Source: SHZI01 sp964391025
GTDB taxonomy: Bacteria; Pseudomonadota; Gammaproteobacteria; Steroidobacterales; GCA-2729495
Direction: 5' to 3'
DNA length: 21,269 bases
NCBI GenBank assembly: GCA_964391025.1
Contig: CAYMKJ010000016.1
Location: 1-21,269 of the forward strand
Part shown: positions 1-7,473 of the stretch, piece after piece
Layout: the number at the start of each line of letters is the position of its first letter
Numbering within the stretch: the first letter of the stretch is position 1
Notes under the pieces: generated by a model
What the model saw: only the letters and a program-made list of their open reading frames with translations
What the model was told of the DNA's origin: nothing
Database searches by the model: none
Program-made: the position numbers and the translations under genes

Positions 1-459
1 GCCCGGGAACAGGTGGTTCGCTCCCGTCATCGCAATGGCCGCGCCACTGATGGCCGTGGCGCAAACAATGAACAGGTTGAAGAAGCGCGGGACCAGCACG
101 CTGCCTATCACACCGCAAAGCAGTGCCAGCAGCCACGAGACCAGACTGCCGAGCCAGCTCTCGAAGCCGAAGGCGGTGGCAATCGAGATGCCGAACAGGA
201 CACCGCCGAAGGCGCCGATCATGATGCGCCGATAGGGCTCGAGAAAGTAGGACGCAGCACCGAGGACCACCGCGCCGACGATGCCAAAGACAATCGACGT
301 CGTGCCCATTTCCCCGGTCAGCGACCGGCCCAGCAAGAGGCCCACGTCCAGTCCAACCAGGGCATAGAGCAGCGGCAGCCACGCATAGAAGAAGAACAGG
401 CCGAACGCCATGATGGCGAGGCCGGACGCAATCATCAGCAGCGCAAAGATCGTGGACAT
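1..459 (-). CDS. Multi-pass membrane protein, TMEM198/DUF4203-like, C-terminus off the window
   Basis: The reading frame is open from an ATG at 459 to the left window edge, giving 153 residues with no stop. It begins MSTIFALLMIASGLAIMAFG and is almost wholly hydrophobic. About six membrane segments can be drawn (roughly residues 4-25, 26-46, 53-72, 79-98, 103-122, 126-146), separated by short glycine-rich turns such as GLDVGLLLGRSL. This Gly-rich multi-helix pattern resembles the TMEM198/DUF4203 type of integral membrane protein, but that assignment is from memory and tentative; no function can be given. A GGGGAG-type ribosome site lies about 12 bases before the ATG. The gene lies downstream of trpA on the same strand after a 283-bp gap, and has its own candidate promoter, so it is probably not part of the trp operon. 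Confidence 0.75.
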   Translation of the reverse strand, partial: MSTIFALLMIASGLAIMAFGLFFFYAWLPLLYALVGLDVGLLLGRSLTGEMGTTSIVFGIVGAVVLGAASYFLEPYRRIMIGAFGGVLFGISIATAFGFESWLGSLVSWLLALLCGVIGSVLVPRFFNLFIVCATAISGAAIAMTGANHLFPG

Positions 460-480
460 GTTGGTTCGTCGCTCCCCTCT

Positions 481-509
481 GGTATCGGCTCTGACTAGAA
501 GCCTGTTAA
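481..509 (-). promoter_or_regulatory. Candidate promoter for the left-edge membrane protein gene
   Basis: On the minus strand TTAACA (504-509) is followed after exactly 17 bases by GATACC (481-486). The -35 matches the sigma-70 consensus at 5 of 6 positions, the -10 at only 3 of 6. The predicted start would leave a short leader containing the ribosome site of the gene starting at 459. Inference from spacing only. Confidence 0.3.
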
Positions 510-597
510 GTTGCTCTGTATTTCGACGCCCGGACCCTGATGCTAGCTGATTTCCTCTGCCCGTGGTTCCGGCGCGGCGGGCAGCCGGCCAGCCCGG

Positions 598-623
598 CGG
601 CCGGGGCGGCCGGGGCGGCCGGG
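598..623. repeat. Short tandem GC repeat, 9-bp unit, nearly three copies
   Basis: The unit CGGCCGGGG occurs at 598-606 and 607-615, followed by eight bases of a third copy (616-623). It lies in the non-coding gap after trpA and is followed by a BamHI-like GGATCC. It could arise by replication slippage; no function is evident. Confidence 0.6.
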
Positions 624-742
624 ATCCTGCGCTGGCAGACTCAGCTTATGGGGTGTTTGAAATGCCTATTCCCCGGTGCTCAAGTTCCTGCAGAACTGAG
701 CGTCCGGACCCGCGACGTGAGAACGTCTATCGTCGGCGAACG

Positions 743-1513
743 CTAAGCCCGCAGTGCCCGCAGAAACGCCACCGGGTCGCCGCCGCTTTCCAGCTGCTCC
801 ACCAGCGCTGAGCCCACCACGACGCCGTCCGTGTGCGGCGCCAGGTTACGCACCTGCTCCGCACGCCGCACACCGAACCCGGCGCACACGGGCAATGTGG
901 CCAGCGCACGCACGCGATCGAGATAGCCCGTCACTTCGACGGGCAATTCCTTCGCACCGCCGGTGATGCCGGTCACGGTGACGGCATAAACGAACCCCTG
1001 GCTGGCGGCACACAGTCTTTTCAGGCGCTCGGCCGGCGTCGCGGGCGTCACCAACTGGATCAGCGCGAGGCCCTCGGCGTCCAGCGCTGCGGCGAGATCC
1101 GCGCTCTCCTCGATGGGCAGGTCCGGAACAATGAAGCCACACACTCCGGCAGGTACGGATGCTGCGGCCAGCTCCCGGTAGCCCAGATTCAACAGCGGGT
1201 TCAGGTAGCTCATCAAGACGATGGGTGCATCGAAAGGCGCCGCAGCCGTCAACTCCCGGAGAATCCAGCGCAGGTTCACACCCGCCGCAATCGCCGTGTG
1301 GCTGGCCCGCTGGATCGTGACGCCGTCTGCCATCGGGTCGCTGAAGGGCACGCCCACCTCCACCACGTCGGCCTCCCGGGCGATGGCTTTCAGCGTGGCG
1401 ATGAACCGGTCCTTCTGTGGATAACCGGCGGTGATGTAGGGCACGAGGGCCGTACCACCGGCATCAGTGGTCCTGCGGATGGCTGCGGTGATCTTTTCGT
1501 GAGGCTGCTTCAT
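743..1513 (-). CDS. trpA: Tryptophan synthase alpha chain
   Basis: TrpA cleaves indole-3-glycerol phosphate to indole and glyceraldehyde-3-phosphate; indole is channelled to TrpB in a cytoplasmic alpha2-beta2 complex. The 256-residue protein is close to the usual length (about 260-270) and is a TIM barrel. The catalytic pair is visible: Glu52 in VEVGVPFSDP and Asp63 in MADGVTIQRA. The phosphate-binding region is recognisable in GFGVRRAEQV near the C-terminus. Its ATG overlaps the trpB stop by four bases (ATGA), so translation is probably coupled. It is the last gene of the trp operon. Confidence 0.97.
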   Translation of the reverse strand: MKQPHEKITAAIRRTTDAGGTALVPYITAGYPQKDRFIATLKAIAREADVVEVGVPFSDPMADGVTIQRASHTAIAAGVNLRWILRELTAAAPFDAPIVLMSYLNPLLNLGYRELAAASVPAGVCGFIVPDLPIEESADLAAALDAEGLALIQLVTPATPAERLKRLCAASQGFVYAVTVTGITGGAKELPVEVTGYLDRVRALATLPVCAGFGVRRAEQVRNLAPHTDGVVVGSALVEQLESGGDPVAFLRALRA

Positions 1514-2778
1514 TCACCAGCCTCCTCAAGAATCTTCTTCGCACCACCGAAAACCTGGGACAGCGTTGGCATGTCCTTGTCGCCCCGGCCAGAGAGGCCA
1601 ATCAGGATCTTCCGGCCGGGATGGTTCGCAGCCCACTTCCGGGCGCCCGCAAAGGCGTGGGCGGACTCGATCGCGGGCAGGATGCCCTCGGCCGAGCAGC
1701 ATTCCCGCAGGGCATCCAGCGCCTCGTTGTCGGTGGCGCTGGTGTAGGTCACGCGGCCGATGGCTTTCAGCAGAGCGTGCTCGGGGCCGACGCCCGGATA
1801 GTCGAGGCCCGCGGAAATCGAATGGGTTTCCTGCACCAGCCCTTCCGCATCCTGCAGCAGCATGGAGTACGTGCCGTGGAGGACGCCGGGGCGACCGGTG
1901 GCCAGTGTCGCGGCGTTATCGCCCAGCTTCGCGCTGCGGCCGCCGGCTTCCACGCCGATGAGCTCGACCGGGGCATCGCCCACCAGCGGATGAAACAGGC
2001 CGATGGCGTTCGAGCCGCCGCCGACGCAGGCGAAGACCGCGTCGGGCAGCCCGCCGGTGCGTTCGATGAACTGGGCGCGGGCCTCCCGGCCGATCACGGC
2101 CTGGAGTTCGCGGACCAGTAGCGGATAGGGGTGTGGGCCCACGGCGGAACCCAGCAGGTAGTAGCTGCCATTCGGATCCGACACCCAGTCCCGGAAGGCC
2201 TCGTCGATGGCCGCCCGCAGCGTCCGGTCGCCGCTCTTCACGGGCACGACCTCGGCGCCGAGCTGCACCATGCGTTCCACGTTGGGGGCCTGGCGCCGCA
2301 CGTCCACGGCCCCCATGTAGACGATGCAGGGGATGCCGACCCGGGCGCAGGCCGCCGCTGTGGCCACTCCGTGCTGGCCGGCACCGGTCTCCGCGATGAT
2401 CCGCTTCGCCCCGAGGCGCTTTGCGAGCAGCGCCTGGCCCAGCGCGTTGTTGATCTTGTGGGCGCCCGTGTGCGCCAGGTCTTCCCGCTTGAGCCAGACC
2501 GTCACACCCCAGCGCCTGCTGAGCGTCGGTGCCGGGCTGAGGGCCGTGGGCCGGCCCACCCAGTCCTTAAGCTCCCGGCCGAGTTCGGCCTGAAAATCCG
2601 CGTCGCGGAGAAACCGCTGCAGGCCCTCTTCGAGACGCTGCAGAGCGGGCACCAGGGTTTCCGGGGCGTAACGGCCACCAAAGGGCCCAAAACGCCCACG
2701 GGCGTCGGGCAGTTCCCCGGCCACGAGTCGTCGAAGGAGATCGGCACGCTCTGCCGCTGTGAGTTCTCTAGTCTGCAT
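1510..2778 (-). CDS. trpB: Tryptophan synthase beta chain
   Basis: TrpB is the PLP enzyme that condenses indole with L-serine to make tryptophan. I place the start at the ATG at 2778 (MQTRELTAAERAD), giving 422 residues. The frame stays open upstream to 2832, but that extension is arginine/cysteine-rich and lies wholly within trpF. The fold II PLP enzyme hallmarks are present: the Schiff-base lysine in HTGAHKINNALGQ, the phosphate-binding GGGSNAIG loop, and GRFGPFGGRYAPETL at the N-terminus. The start lies within the trpF end (11-bp overlap) and the stop overlaps trpA by 4 bp, consistent with coupled synthesis of both subunits. Confidence 0.97.
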   Translation of the reverse strand: MQTRELTAAERADLLRRLVAGELPDARGRFGPFGGRYAPETLVPALQRLEEGLQRFLRDADFQAELGRELKDWVGRPTALSPAPTLSRRWGVTVWLKREDLAHTGAHKINNALGQALLAKRLGAKRIIAETGAGQHGVATAAACARVGIPCIVYMGAVDVRRQAPNVERMVQLGAEVVPVKSGDRTLRAAIDEAFRDWVSDPNGSYYLLGSAVGPHPYPLLVRELQAVIGREARAQFIERTGGLPDAVFACVGGGSNAIGLFHPLVGDAPVELIGVEAGGRSAKLGDNAATLATGRPGVLHGTYSMLLQDAEGLVQETHSISAGLDYPGVGPEHALLKAIGRVTYTSATDNEALDALRECCSAEGILPAIESAHAFAGARKWAANHPGRKILIGLSGRGDKDMPTLSQVFGGAKKILEEAGE

Positions 2779-3379
2779 GTACCCGCTCCGCTTCCCGCAC
2801 CGCCTGCATGAAGGCCGCGATGCGCCCCGCATCCTTCACGCCGCGCTTTGATTCCACGCCACTGCTGACGTCCACGCCCCAGGGGCGAACCGTGGCAATA
2901 GCCTCGCCCACGTTGTCCGGCGTCAGCCCGCCGGCCAGGATCAGCTGCCGGCCAGACGCGAGCGCTGCCGCCCGCTGCCAGTTGGCCCGGGCACCCTCGC
3001 CGCTCACTGCCGCTTCGAACAGCACCGGGCCGTCCGCGGCCACACCCGTGTCGTCCAGCAACCGCGTGTCGCGATACACGGGCAGTCGGCTAATCGGCTC
3101 GGCCACGTCCAGCCCGGCAAAGTCAGCCGCGTCGGCCTGCAGCCAGTCGGGATTGAACTCATCGGCTACGGCTCTCCACTCCGCGGCCACCGGGTGGCGC
3201 ATGACGGCCACCCGAATGATGACCGGTGACACAGCGGCGCACAGCTGTCTGGCCCGCTTCGGCGTTACCTGCCGGGGCGACTGCGCAAAGACGAAGCCGA
3301 TGGCGTCGGCGCCCGCGTTGACCGCGGCAGACACGGCGCGCGGCATCGAGAGCCCGCAGATCTTCACGAAGACTCTCAT
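2768..3379 (-). CDS. trpF: Phosphoribosylanthranilate isomerase
   Basis: TrpF converts N-(5-phosphoribosyl)anthranilate to the carboxyphenylamino-deoxyribulose phosphate used by TrpC. The 203-residue TIM barrel has the usual length for a stand-alone enzyme. The general-base cysteine is present (KICG, Cys8), as are the phosphate-binding loops ILAGGLTPDNV and GVDVSSGVES. The general-acid aspartate of the family, normally in an LLD motif followed by GGTG, appears as Glu122 in VLFEAAVSGEGA. I believe similar FE...SG.G variants occur in some gammaproteobacteria, but could not check. It starts 10 bases after the trpC stop and its end overlaps the trpB start by 11 bases. Confidence 0.95.
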   Translation of the reverse strand: MRVFVKICGLSMPRAVSAAVNAGADAIGFVFAQSPRQVTPKRARQLCAAVSPVIIRVAVMRHPVAAEWRAVADEFNPDWLQADAADFAGLDVAEPISRLPVYRDTRLLDDTGVAADGPVLFEAAVSGEGARANWQRAAALASGRQLILAGGLTPDNVGEAIATVRPWGVDVSSGVESKRGVKDAGRIAAFMQAVREAERVHAD

Positions 3380-3389
3380 GCCCGCGACA

Positions 3390-4250
3390 TCACTTGCGAC
3401 GCGACTCGAACGCCGAGGCCCGGCCCGCTGCGAGTAATTCAGCCGCGAGGCGACCCGGGTCCGACGCCCGCATGAGCGCGGTGCCTACGAGCGCCACGTC
3501 GTAGCCGAGGCCCGCCACCCGCGCGGCCTGACCCACGGACTCGACGCCACTCTCGGCCACGGTGGGCACGCTCCGGGGCAGGTGCGGCGCCAGTGCGGCG
3601 AAGCGTCCAAAGTCCACCTGCAGCGTGCGCAGGTCCCGGCAGTTCACCCCCAGCAACGTGCGGCAGCGCCCGTCCTGGATGGCCGGACCCGCGGTCCGGA
3701 TGGCGGGCGCCGCCCGCTCCAGGTCGGGGAGGTCAAAGACCTCGACCAGGGCAAACAGCCCCAGTTGGTGCGCGGCGCGCAGCATTTCCCGCAGCTCACG
3801 GTCACCGAGCATGGCCGCAATCAGCAGCACACCGCCGGCGCCCGCGGCCCGGGCCTCGAGCAGCTGGTAGGGCGAGATCAGAAAGTCCTTGCGCATGGCG
3901 GGCACGGGCGCGGCCGCGGCTGCCACCTCTTTCAGGTGCGCCAGGTCGCCGGCAAATTCCGCGGGCTCCGTGAGGACGGAGAGCGCGGCCGCGCCACCGC
4001 GCACATAGTTGCGGGCCTGGACCGCCATCTTCAGGGCACCGGCCGCCAGGTTGCCGGCGGACGGGGAGCGGCGCTTCACTTCCGCGATCAGGTCGAAGCC
4101 CTGGGGCGAGAGGCGTAGCGCCGGTGGCGGCGGGAGCCGGCGCACACGCTCCGCCAGCGGTCCGGCCGGACGGCGCGCTTGCGCCGCATCCGCCCGGACA
4201 CGACTGCTCGCCGCCATGCGGGCGAGGAAGCTGGGCGCCCGGCTGGTCAT
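3390..4250 (-). CDS. trpC: Indole-3-glycerol phosphate synthase
   Basis: TrpC performs the ring-closing decarboxylation that yields indole-3-glycerol phosphate. The protein has 286 residues, slightly above the usual 260-270. All key residues are seen: Glu57 and Lys59 in IAEVKRRSPS, Lys121 in MRKDFL, Glu170 in FALVEV, Asn203 in GVNCRDL, and Glu233-Ser234-Gly235 in VAESGVES, which match E. coli Glu49, Lys51, Lys110, Glu159, Asn180 and Glu210. The ATG overlaps the trpD stop by four bases (ATGA). TrpC and TrpF are separate genes here, unlike the fused TrpC-TrpF of enteric bacteria. Confidence 0.97.
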   Translation of the reverse strand: MTSRAPSFLARMAASSRVRADAAQARRPAGPLAERVRRLPPPPALRLSPQGFDLIAEVKRRSPSAGNLAAGALKMAVQARNYVRGGAAALSVLTEPAEFAGDLAHLKEVAAAAAPVPAMRKDFLISPYQLLEARAAGAGGVLLIAAMLGDRELREMLRAAHQLGLFALVEVFDLPDLERAAPAIRTAGPAIQDGRCRTLLGVNCRDLRTLQVDFGRFAALAPHLPRSVPTVAESGVESVGQAARVAGLGYDVALVGTALMRASDPGRLAAELLAAGRASAFESRRK

Positions 4251-5266
4251 GCCTGGTGTGCCCGCAGGCGGGCGAGCAGCGCGGTGCCGCCTCCGGTCTC
4301 CAGCGTCCGCCGGGCCAGCTCGATCGCGCGGCGCAGGCCGCGGGCCCGGCCCGTGAGATCCAGGGCGAGGCCGGCACCGAGGATCAGCGCGTCCCGGTGC
4401 GGACCCTGATCGCGACCGGTCAGCACCGCCTCGATGGCGCGGGCGTTCGTCGCCGCGTCCCCACCAGCCAGATCCTCCGGCGTGCAGCGGGGGATGCCGT
4501 AGTGGGCGGGGTCGCGCCTCTGCCGGCGCACGGATCCCGGCCGCACGTCGAAAATAACGAACGGCCCCACCGGCGTGGCCTCATCCCAGCCCGGTTCGCC
4601 GTGCACGACGAAGCAGCGCTGGATCGGCATGCCCGCCAGCGTGTCGGCCATCAGCCGGGCGGTGGGCACGTCGAACGCGCCGATCAGGGCGAAGGGCGGC
4701 GCGGCGGGATTGGTCAGCGGGCCCAGGATGTTGAAGACCGTACGCACGCCGAGCGCGCGGCGCACCGGCGCGACGGCCTTCATCGCGGGATGGAAGTTCG
4801 GCGCGAAGAGAAACGTGAAGTTTGTCGCGTCGAACAGGACCCGGGCGGCATCGGGGTCGACCGGCAGCGTGATGCCCAGCGCCTCCAGCACGTCCGCACT
4901 GCCCGACTTCGACGAGACAGACCGATTGCCGTGCTTGACGATCGGCAGGCCGCAGGCCGCCGCGAGCAGCGCGGCGCCTGTGGACAAGTTGAGGCTGCCC
5001 GAACCGTCGCCGCCGGTGCCCACGATGTCGGCCGCGGGAAGCCCGGGCGGCAGGTCGAAGCGGCGCGCCAGGCCGCGCATGGCCGTGGCGAAGCCACGAA
5101 CTTCCGCTGCGGTCTCGCCCTTGGCCCGCAGCGCCACCAGCAACGCGGCGGCCATCGCCGGCGACAGGTTCTCGTCGGTCAGCGAACGCAGCAGCGCGCC
5201 CGCGTCAGACTCGGACAGATCGATCCGGGCCAGCAGGTGTTCGAGCGTGATGCTGATGGCAAACAT
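4247..5266 (-). CDS. trpD: Anthranilate phosphoribosyltransferase
   Basis: TrpD transfers the phosphoribosyl group of PRPP to anthranilate. I use the ATG at 5266 (MFAISITLEHLL), giving 339 residues, the normal length. The frame is open much further upstream, but that stretch is an out-of-frame reading of trpG and trpE. Motifs in order: GTGGD at 83-87, NLST near 93-96, KHGNR at 111-115, SGSAD at 121-125, NILGPLTNP at 179-187, and the Mg-binding Asp228-Glu229 in EPGWDEATP. The start is 5 bases after the trpG stop, and the gene is not fused to trpG as it is in E. coli. Confidence 0.97.
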   Translation of the reverse strand: MFAISITLEHLLARIDLSESDAGALLRSLTDENLSPAMAAALLVALRAKGETAAEVRGFATAMRGLARRFDLPPGLPAADIVGTGGDGSGSLNLSTGAALLAAACGLPIVKHGNRSVSSKSGSADVLEALGITLPVDPDAARVLFDATNFTFLFAPNFHPAMKAVAPVRRALGVRTVFNILGPLTNPAAPPFALIGAFDVPTARLMADTLAGMPIQRCFVVHGEPGWDEATPVGPFVIFDVRPGSVRRQRRDPAHYGIPRCTPEDLAGGDAATNARAIEAVLTGRDQGPHRDALILGAGLALDLTGRARGLRRAIELARRTLETGGGTALLARLRAHQA

Positions 5267-5271
5267 GGCGG

Positions 5272-5880
5272 TCAGGCCACCCTGGACGGCACGAGGGCCG
5301 ACAGGTTGAGGAAGTTCCCGAGGAGCCGGTTGCCCTCGGGGGTGAGCACACTTTCCGGGTGGAACTGCACGCCTTCGAGCGGCAGTTCCCGGTGCCGGAC
5401 GCCCATGATCTCGCCCCGCTCGCTGCGGGCCGTGATCTCTAGCACCGGAGGCAGGCTGGCGGCCTCCGCGGCCAGGGAATGGTAACGGCCGGCCTGGAAG
5501 GGGTGGCTCAGGCCCTCGTAGAGCGTACGGCCGTCGTGCTCGATCATCGAGGTCTTGCCGTGCATCAGCCGGTCGGCCGGGACGATCCTGCCGCCGCAGT
5601 GCTGCACCAGGGACTGGTGGCCGAGACACACACCAAGGATCGGGATGCGGCGTTCGAAAGCGGCCAGCATCTGCAGGGACACCCCGGCATCGTCCGGCCT
5701 GCCCGGGCCGGGCGAGATGCACAGGTGGGTCGGGTCCAGCGCGAGCGCCTGCTCCACGGTCAGTTTGTCGTTGCGGTACACCTGCACGTCGGCGCCGAGC
5801 ACGAGAAACGCCTGCACCAGGTTGTAGGTGAAGGAATCGTAGTTGTCGATGAGCAGGAGCTGCGGCCGAACTGGGCTCAT
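5272..5880 (-). CDS. trpG: Anthranilate synthase component II, glutamine amidotransferase
   Basis: TrpG supplies ammonia from glutamine to TrpE for anthranilate synthesis. It is a class I amidotransferase of 202 residues. The triad is intact: Cys85 in GVCLGHQ, His174 and Glu176 in VQFHPES. The oxyanion loop PGPGRPDDAG and the N-terminal IDNYDSFTYN are typical of TrpG/PabA. Because it lies between trpE and trpD, with a 4-bp overlap (ATGA) with trpE, its main job is tryptophan synthesis. It could also serve PabB, which would need the rest of the genome to judge. Confidence 0.96.
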   Translation of the reverse strand: MSPVRPQLLLIDNYDSFTYNLVQAFLVLGADVQVYRNDKLTVEQALALDPTHLCISPGPGRPDDAGVSLQMLAAFERRIPILGVCLGHQSLVQHCGGRIVPADRLMHGKTSMIEHDGRTLYEGLSHPFQAGRYHSLAAEAASLPPVLEITARSERGEIMGVRHRELPLEGVQFHPESVLTPEGNRLLGNFLNLSALVPSRVA

Positions 5881-7268
5881 AGTCCTTCCTCCGCGATGGC
5901 GAGCGCGTTGCGCAGGATGGCGCTCTTGGCCAGGACCTCCTGGTACTCAGTCTCGGGCACGCTGTCGGCGACGATGCCGGCGCCGGCCTGGTAGTGGTAG
6001 GTGTTGCCCCGGAAGATGAGAGTACGGATCGCGATGGCCTGGTCCATGTCGCCGTTGCTGCCGAAGTAGCCCACGGTGCCGGCATAAAGGCCGCGCCGGA
6101 TTGGCTCCAGCTCGTCGATCAGTTCCATGGCCCGCACCTTTGGCGCGCCCACGAGGGTCCCGGCGGGAAAGGCGGCGGCAAACAGGTCGAACGCGTCCTT
6201 GCCAGCGGCGAGCTCACCCTGGACGCCGCTGACGATGTGCATGACGTGGCTGTAGCGCTCGATGCAGCGATAGGGATCCACGTAGACGGAACCAGCGGAG
6301 GCCACACGGCCCAGATCGTTGCGGGCGAGATCCACCAGCATCACGTGCTCCGCGTTTTCCTTTTCGTCGGCGAGCAGTGACTGCTCGTGGCCGGCATCCA
6401 GCTCCGGCGTGGTGCCCCGGGGCCGCGTGCCGGCGATCGGCCGGAGCGAGGCGTGCCCCCGCCGCAGCTTCACGAGCGCCTCGGGCGACGACCCGGCCAC
6501 CTGGATGTCGCCGAGATCGACGAAGAACATGTAGGGCGAGGGATTGAGCAGGCGCAGGGCCCGGTAGGTCTCGAAGGGCGAGAGCGTGTGCTGGCCGGTG
6601 AACTGCACGGACAGCACGAGCTGGTAGACGTCGCCCCTGGCGATGCAGGCCTTGCTGGCGGCGACGGCCCGCTTGAACTCGTCGGCGCTGAGGCTCTGGA
6701 CCGCAGCCGTATGACCGCCCCTGGGGGGTGCGGGCGGCAAGGCCCCACGCAACAATTCAATCACCGCGCTACGCAATTGCAGGCGCTCGGCCTCGGGGCC
6801 CGCGTGCAACAGCGCGATCCGGCGGGTCAGGTGGTCGAAAACCAGCAGGGACTCGGCGGCGAGGTAGGCAGCCTCGGGTGCAACCGGGTTGCTGGCATTC
6901 GTCGGTGCGTTGGGCAGCCGTTCGAAGTACCGGACCAGGTCATAACCCGCAACTCCGACCAGTCCGCCGGCAAACGGCAGATCCGGGATTACCGGCGCCA
7001 GGCGCGGTGCCCTGGCCAGGGTTGCCCGCAGTGCCGCCAGCAGCTCGTCCCGACCGGCCGGGCGGGCGCACCGTTCGCCGGCCGCCAGCATGCCCGTACT
7101 GTCCAGCCGGAACTCCAGGGCCTCGCCGAAACCGAGAAACGAGTAGCGGGCCAGATGGGCACCGCCCTCGACGCTCTCCAGCAGGTACCGGGGCTTCAGC
7201 GGTGCCAGCTTCAGGTAGGTGGAGACCGGGGTGTCCAGATCGGCGGCAATATCAAAGGGTGGTTGCAT
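5877..7268 (-). CDS. trpE: Anthranilate synthase component I
   Basis: TrpE converts chorismate to anthranilate using ammonia from TrpG and is the feedback-regulated first step. I choose the ATG at 7268 (MQPPFDIAADLDTP; 463 residues). A TTG five codons upstream is rejected because it falls in the T-tract of the attenuator. Chorismate-binding motifs are complete: PIAGTRPRGTT, ENAEH at about 304-308, VDLARNDLG, GTLVGAPK at about 370-377, and VPETEYQE near the end. The N-terminal LLES motif (about 29-32), associated with tryptophan feedback binding, is present. No strong ribosome site precedes the ATG. Expression should be controlled by the upstream trpL attenuator. Confidence 0.96.
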   Translation of the reverse strand: MQPPFDIAADLDTPVSTYLKLAPLKPRYLLESVEGGAHLARYSFLGFGEALEFRLDSTGMLAAGERCARPAGRDELLAALRATLARAPRLAPVIPDLPFAGGLVGVAGYDLVRYFERLPNAPTNASNPVAPEAAYLAAESLLVFDHLTRRIALLHAGPEAERLQLRSAVIELLRGALPPAPPRGGHTAAVQSLSADEFKRAVAASKACIARGDVYQLVLSVQFTGQHTLSPFETYRALRLLNPSPYMFFVDLGDIQVAGSSPEALVKLRRGHASLRPIAGTRPRGTTPELDAGHEQSLLADEKENAEHVMLVDLARNDLGRVASAGSVYVDPYRCIERYSHVMHIVSGVQGELAAGKDAFDLFAAAFPAGTLVGAPKVRAMELIDELEPIRRGLYAGTVGYFGSNGDMDQAIAIRTLIFRGNTYHYQAGAGIVADSVPETEYQEVLAKSAILRNALAIAEEGL

Positions 7269-7281
7269 ATTCAGACTTCGC

Positions 7282-7319
7282 AAAACAGAAAACCCATCGT
7301 CGCTTCCGCGAGGATGGGT
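7282..7319 (-). terminator. trp attenuator terminator (3:4 hairpin with T-tract)
   Basis: Read on the minus strand, ACCCATC (7313-7319) pairs with GATGGGT (7292-7298). After one C-C mismatch, an inner TCGC/GCGA stem is closed by a GGAA tetraloop. The stem is followed directly by TTTTCTGTTTT (7281-7291). It lies between the trpL stop and the trpE ATG, exactly where an attenuator belongs. The 5' arm is also able to pair with the end of trpL, giving the competing antiterminator. Confidence 0.88.
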
Positions 7320-7386
7320 CCTGGGCTGCTCGTGCTCGAAAGTTGAGAGGACGGGCTAAGCCAAGCCCCTCCTTGCGGAGAGAGCT
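7308..7386 (-). promoter_or_regulatory. trp leader RNA: 1:2 hairpin and 2:3 antiterminator
   Basis: Two mutually exclusive folds are visible on the minus strand. The 1:2 hairpin pairs AGCTCTCTCC (7377-7386) with GGAGGGGCT (7364-7372) around a GCAA tetraloop, with two G-U pairs and one bulge. The 2:3 antiterminator pairs GCAAGGAGGGG (7366-7376) with CCCATCCTCGC (7308-7318), 9 of 11 positions. Segment 1 begins three codons after the Trp codons, so a ribosome stalled there would block 1:2 and favour 2:3. A ribosome reaching the trpL stop would cover segment 2 and allow the terminator. Mechanism is as in the E. coli trp attenuator; folding was done by eye. Confidence 0.82.
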
Positions 7387-7430
7387 GTGGATCGCCACCA
7401 CCAGCCGGGGGTATGAGAGTTCTTCAACAT
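7356..7430 (-). CDS. trpL: trp operon leader peptide with three tandem Trp codons
   Basis: This is a 24-codon frame from the ATG at 7430 to a TAG at 7356-7358, too short for ordinary gene finding. It begins MLKNSHTPGWWWRS; the three consecutive TGG codons occupy 7395-7403 (residues 10-12). Tryptophan is rare, so a WWW run just ahead of trpE, with a terminator in between, is strong evidence for a leader peptide that senses charged tRNA-Trp. The last seven codons encode antiterminator segment 2. No clear Shine-Dalgarno sequence precedes the ATG, and the best promoter predicts a transcript start at or next to it, so translation may be leaderless. Confidence 0.9.
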   Translation of the reverse strand: MLKNSHTPGWWWRSTALSARRGLA

Positions 7431-7436
7431 GAATGG

Positions 7437-7466
7437 AGTATCCACGGGGGCTTCGGGCGGCGTCAA
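7437..7466 (-). promoter_or_regulatory. Candidate trp operon promoter
   Basis: On the minus strand TTGACG (7461-7466) is followed after 18 bases by GATACT (7437-7442). The -35 matches the consensus at 5 of 6 and the -10 at 4 of 6 positions. The start would fall near 7430, which is the first base of the trpL ATG. I found no better sigma-70 pair between here and the antitoxin gene. Confidence 0.5.
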
Positions 7467-7473
7467 GCTCGAA

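Larger units (their letters stand above)
460..742. other. Intergenic region between trpA and the membrane protein gene
   Basis: This 283-bp gap has no convincing gene. Short frames here have no recognisable product and overlap a GC-only repeat. Apart from the weak promoter at 481-509 and a triplicated GC motif near 598-623, I see no clear intrinsic terminator for the trp operon, so its end may be Rho-dependent. Confidence 0.5.

Noticed and set aside
13..498. Plus-strand frame of 161 codons at the left edge
   Set aside because: It is the antisense of a hydrophobic membrane protein, giving a Gln/Arg/His-rich sequence with no plausible fold.
4247..6085. A 612-residue version of TrpD with a long N-terminal extension
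   Set aside because: The extra 273 residues are an Arg/Ala/Pro-rich reading of trpG and trpE in another frame; the TrpD family starts at the ATG at 5266.
7269..7283. TTG start for TrpE five codons upstream
   Set aside because: The codon lies in the T-tract of the attenuator terminator, and the ATG at 7268 gives the normal N-terminus.
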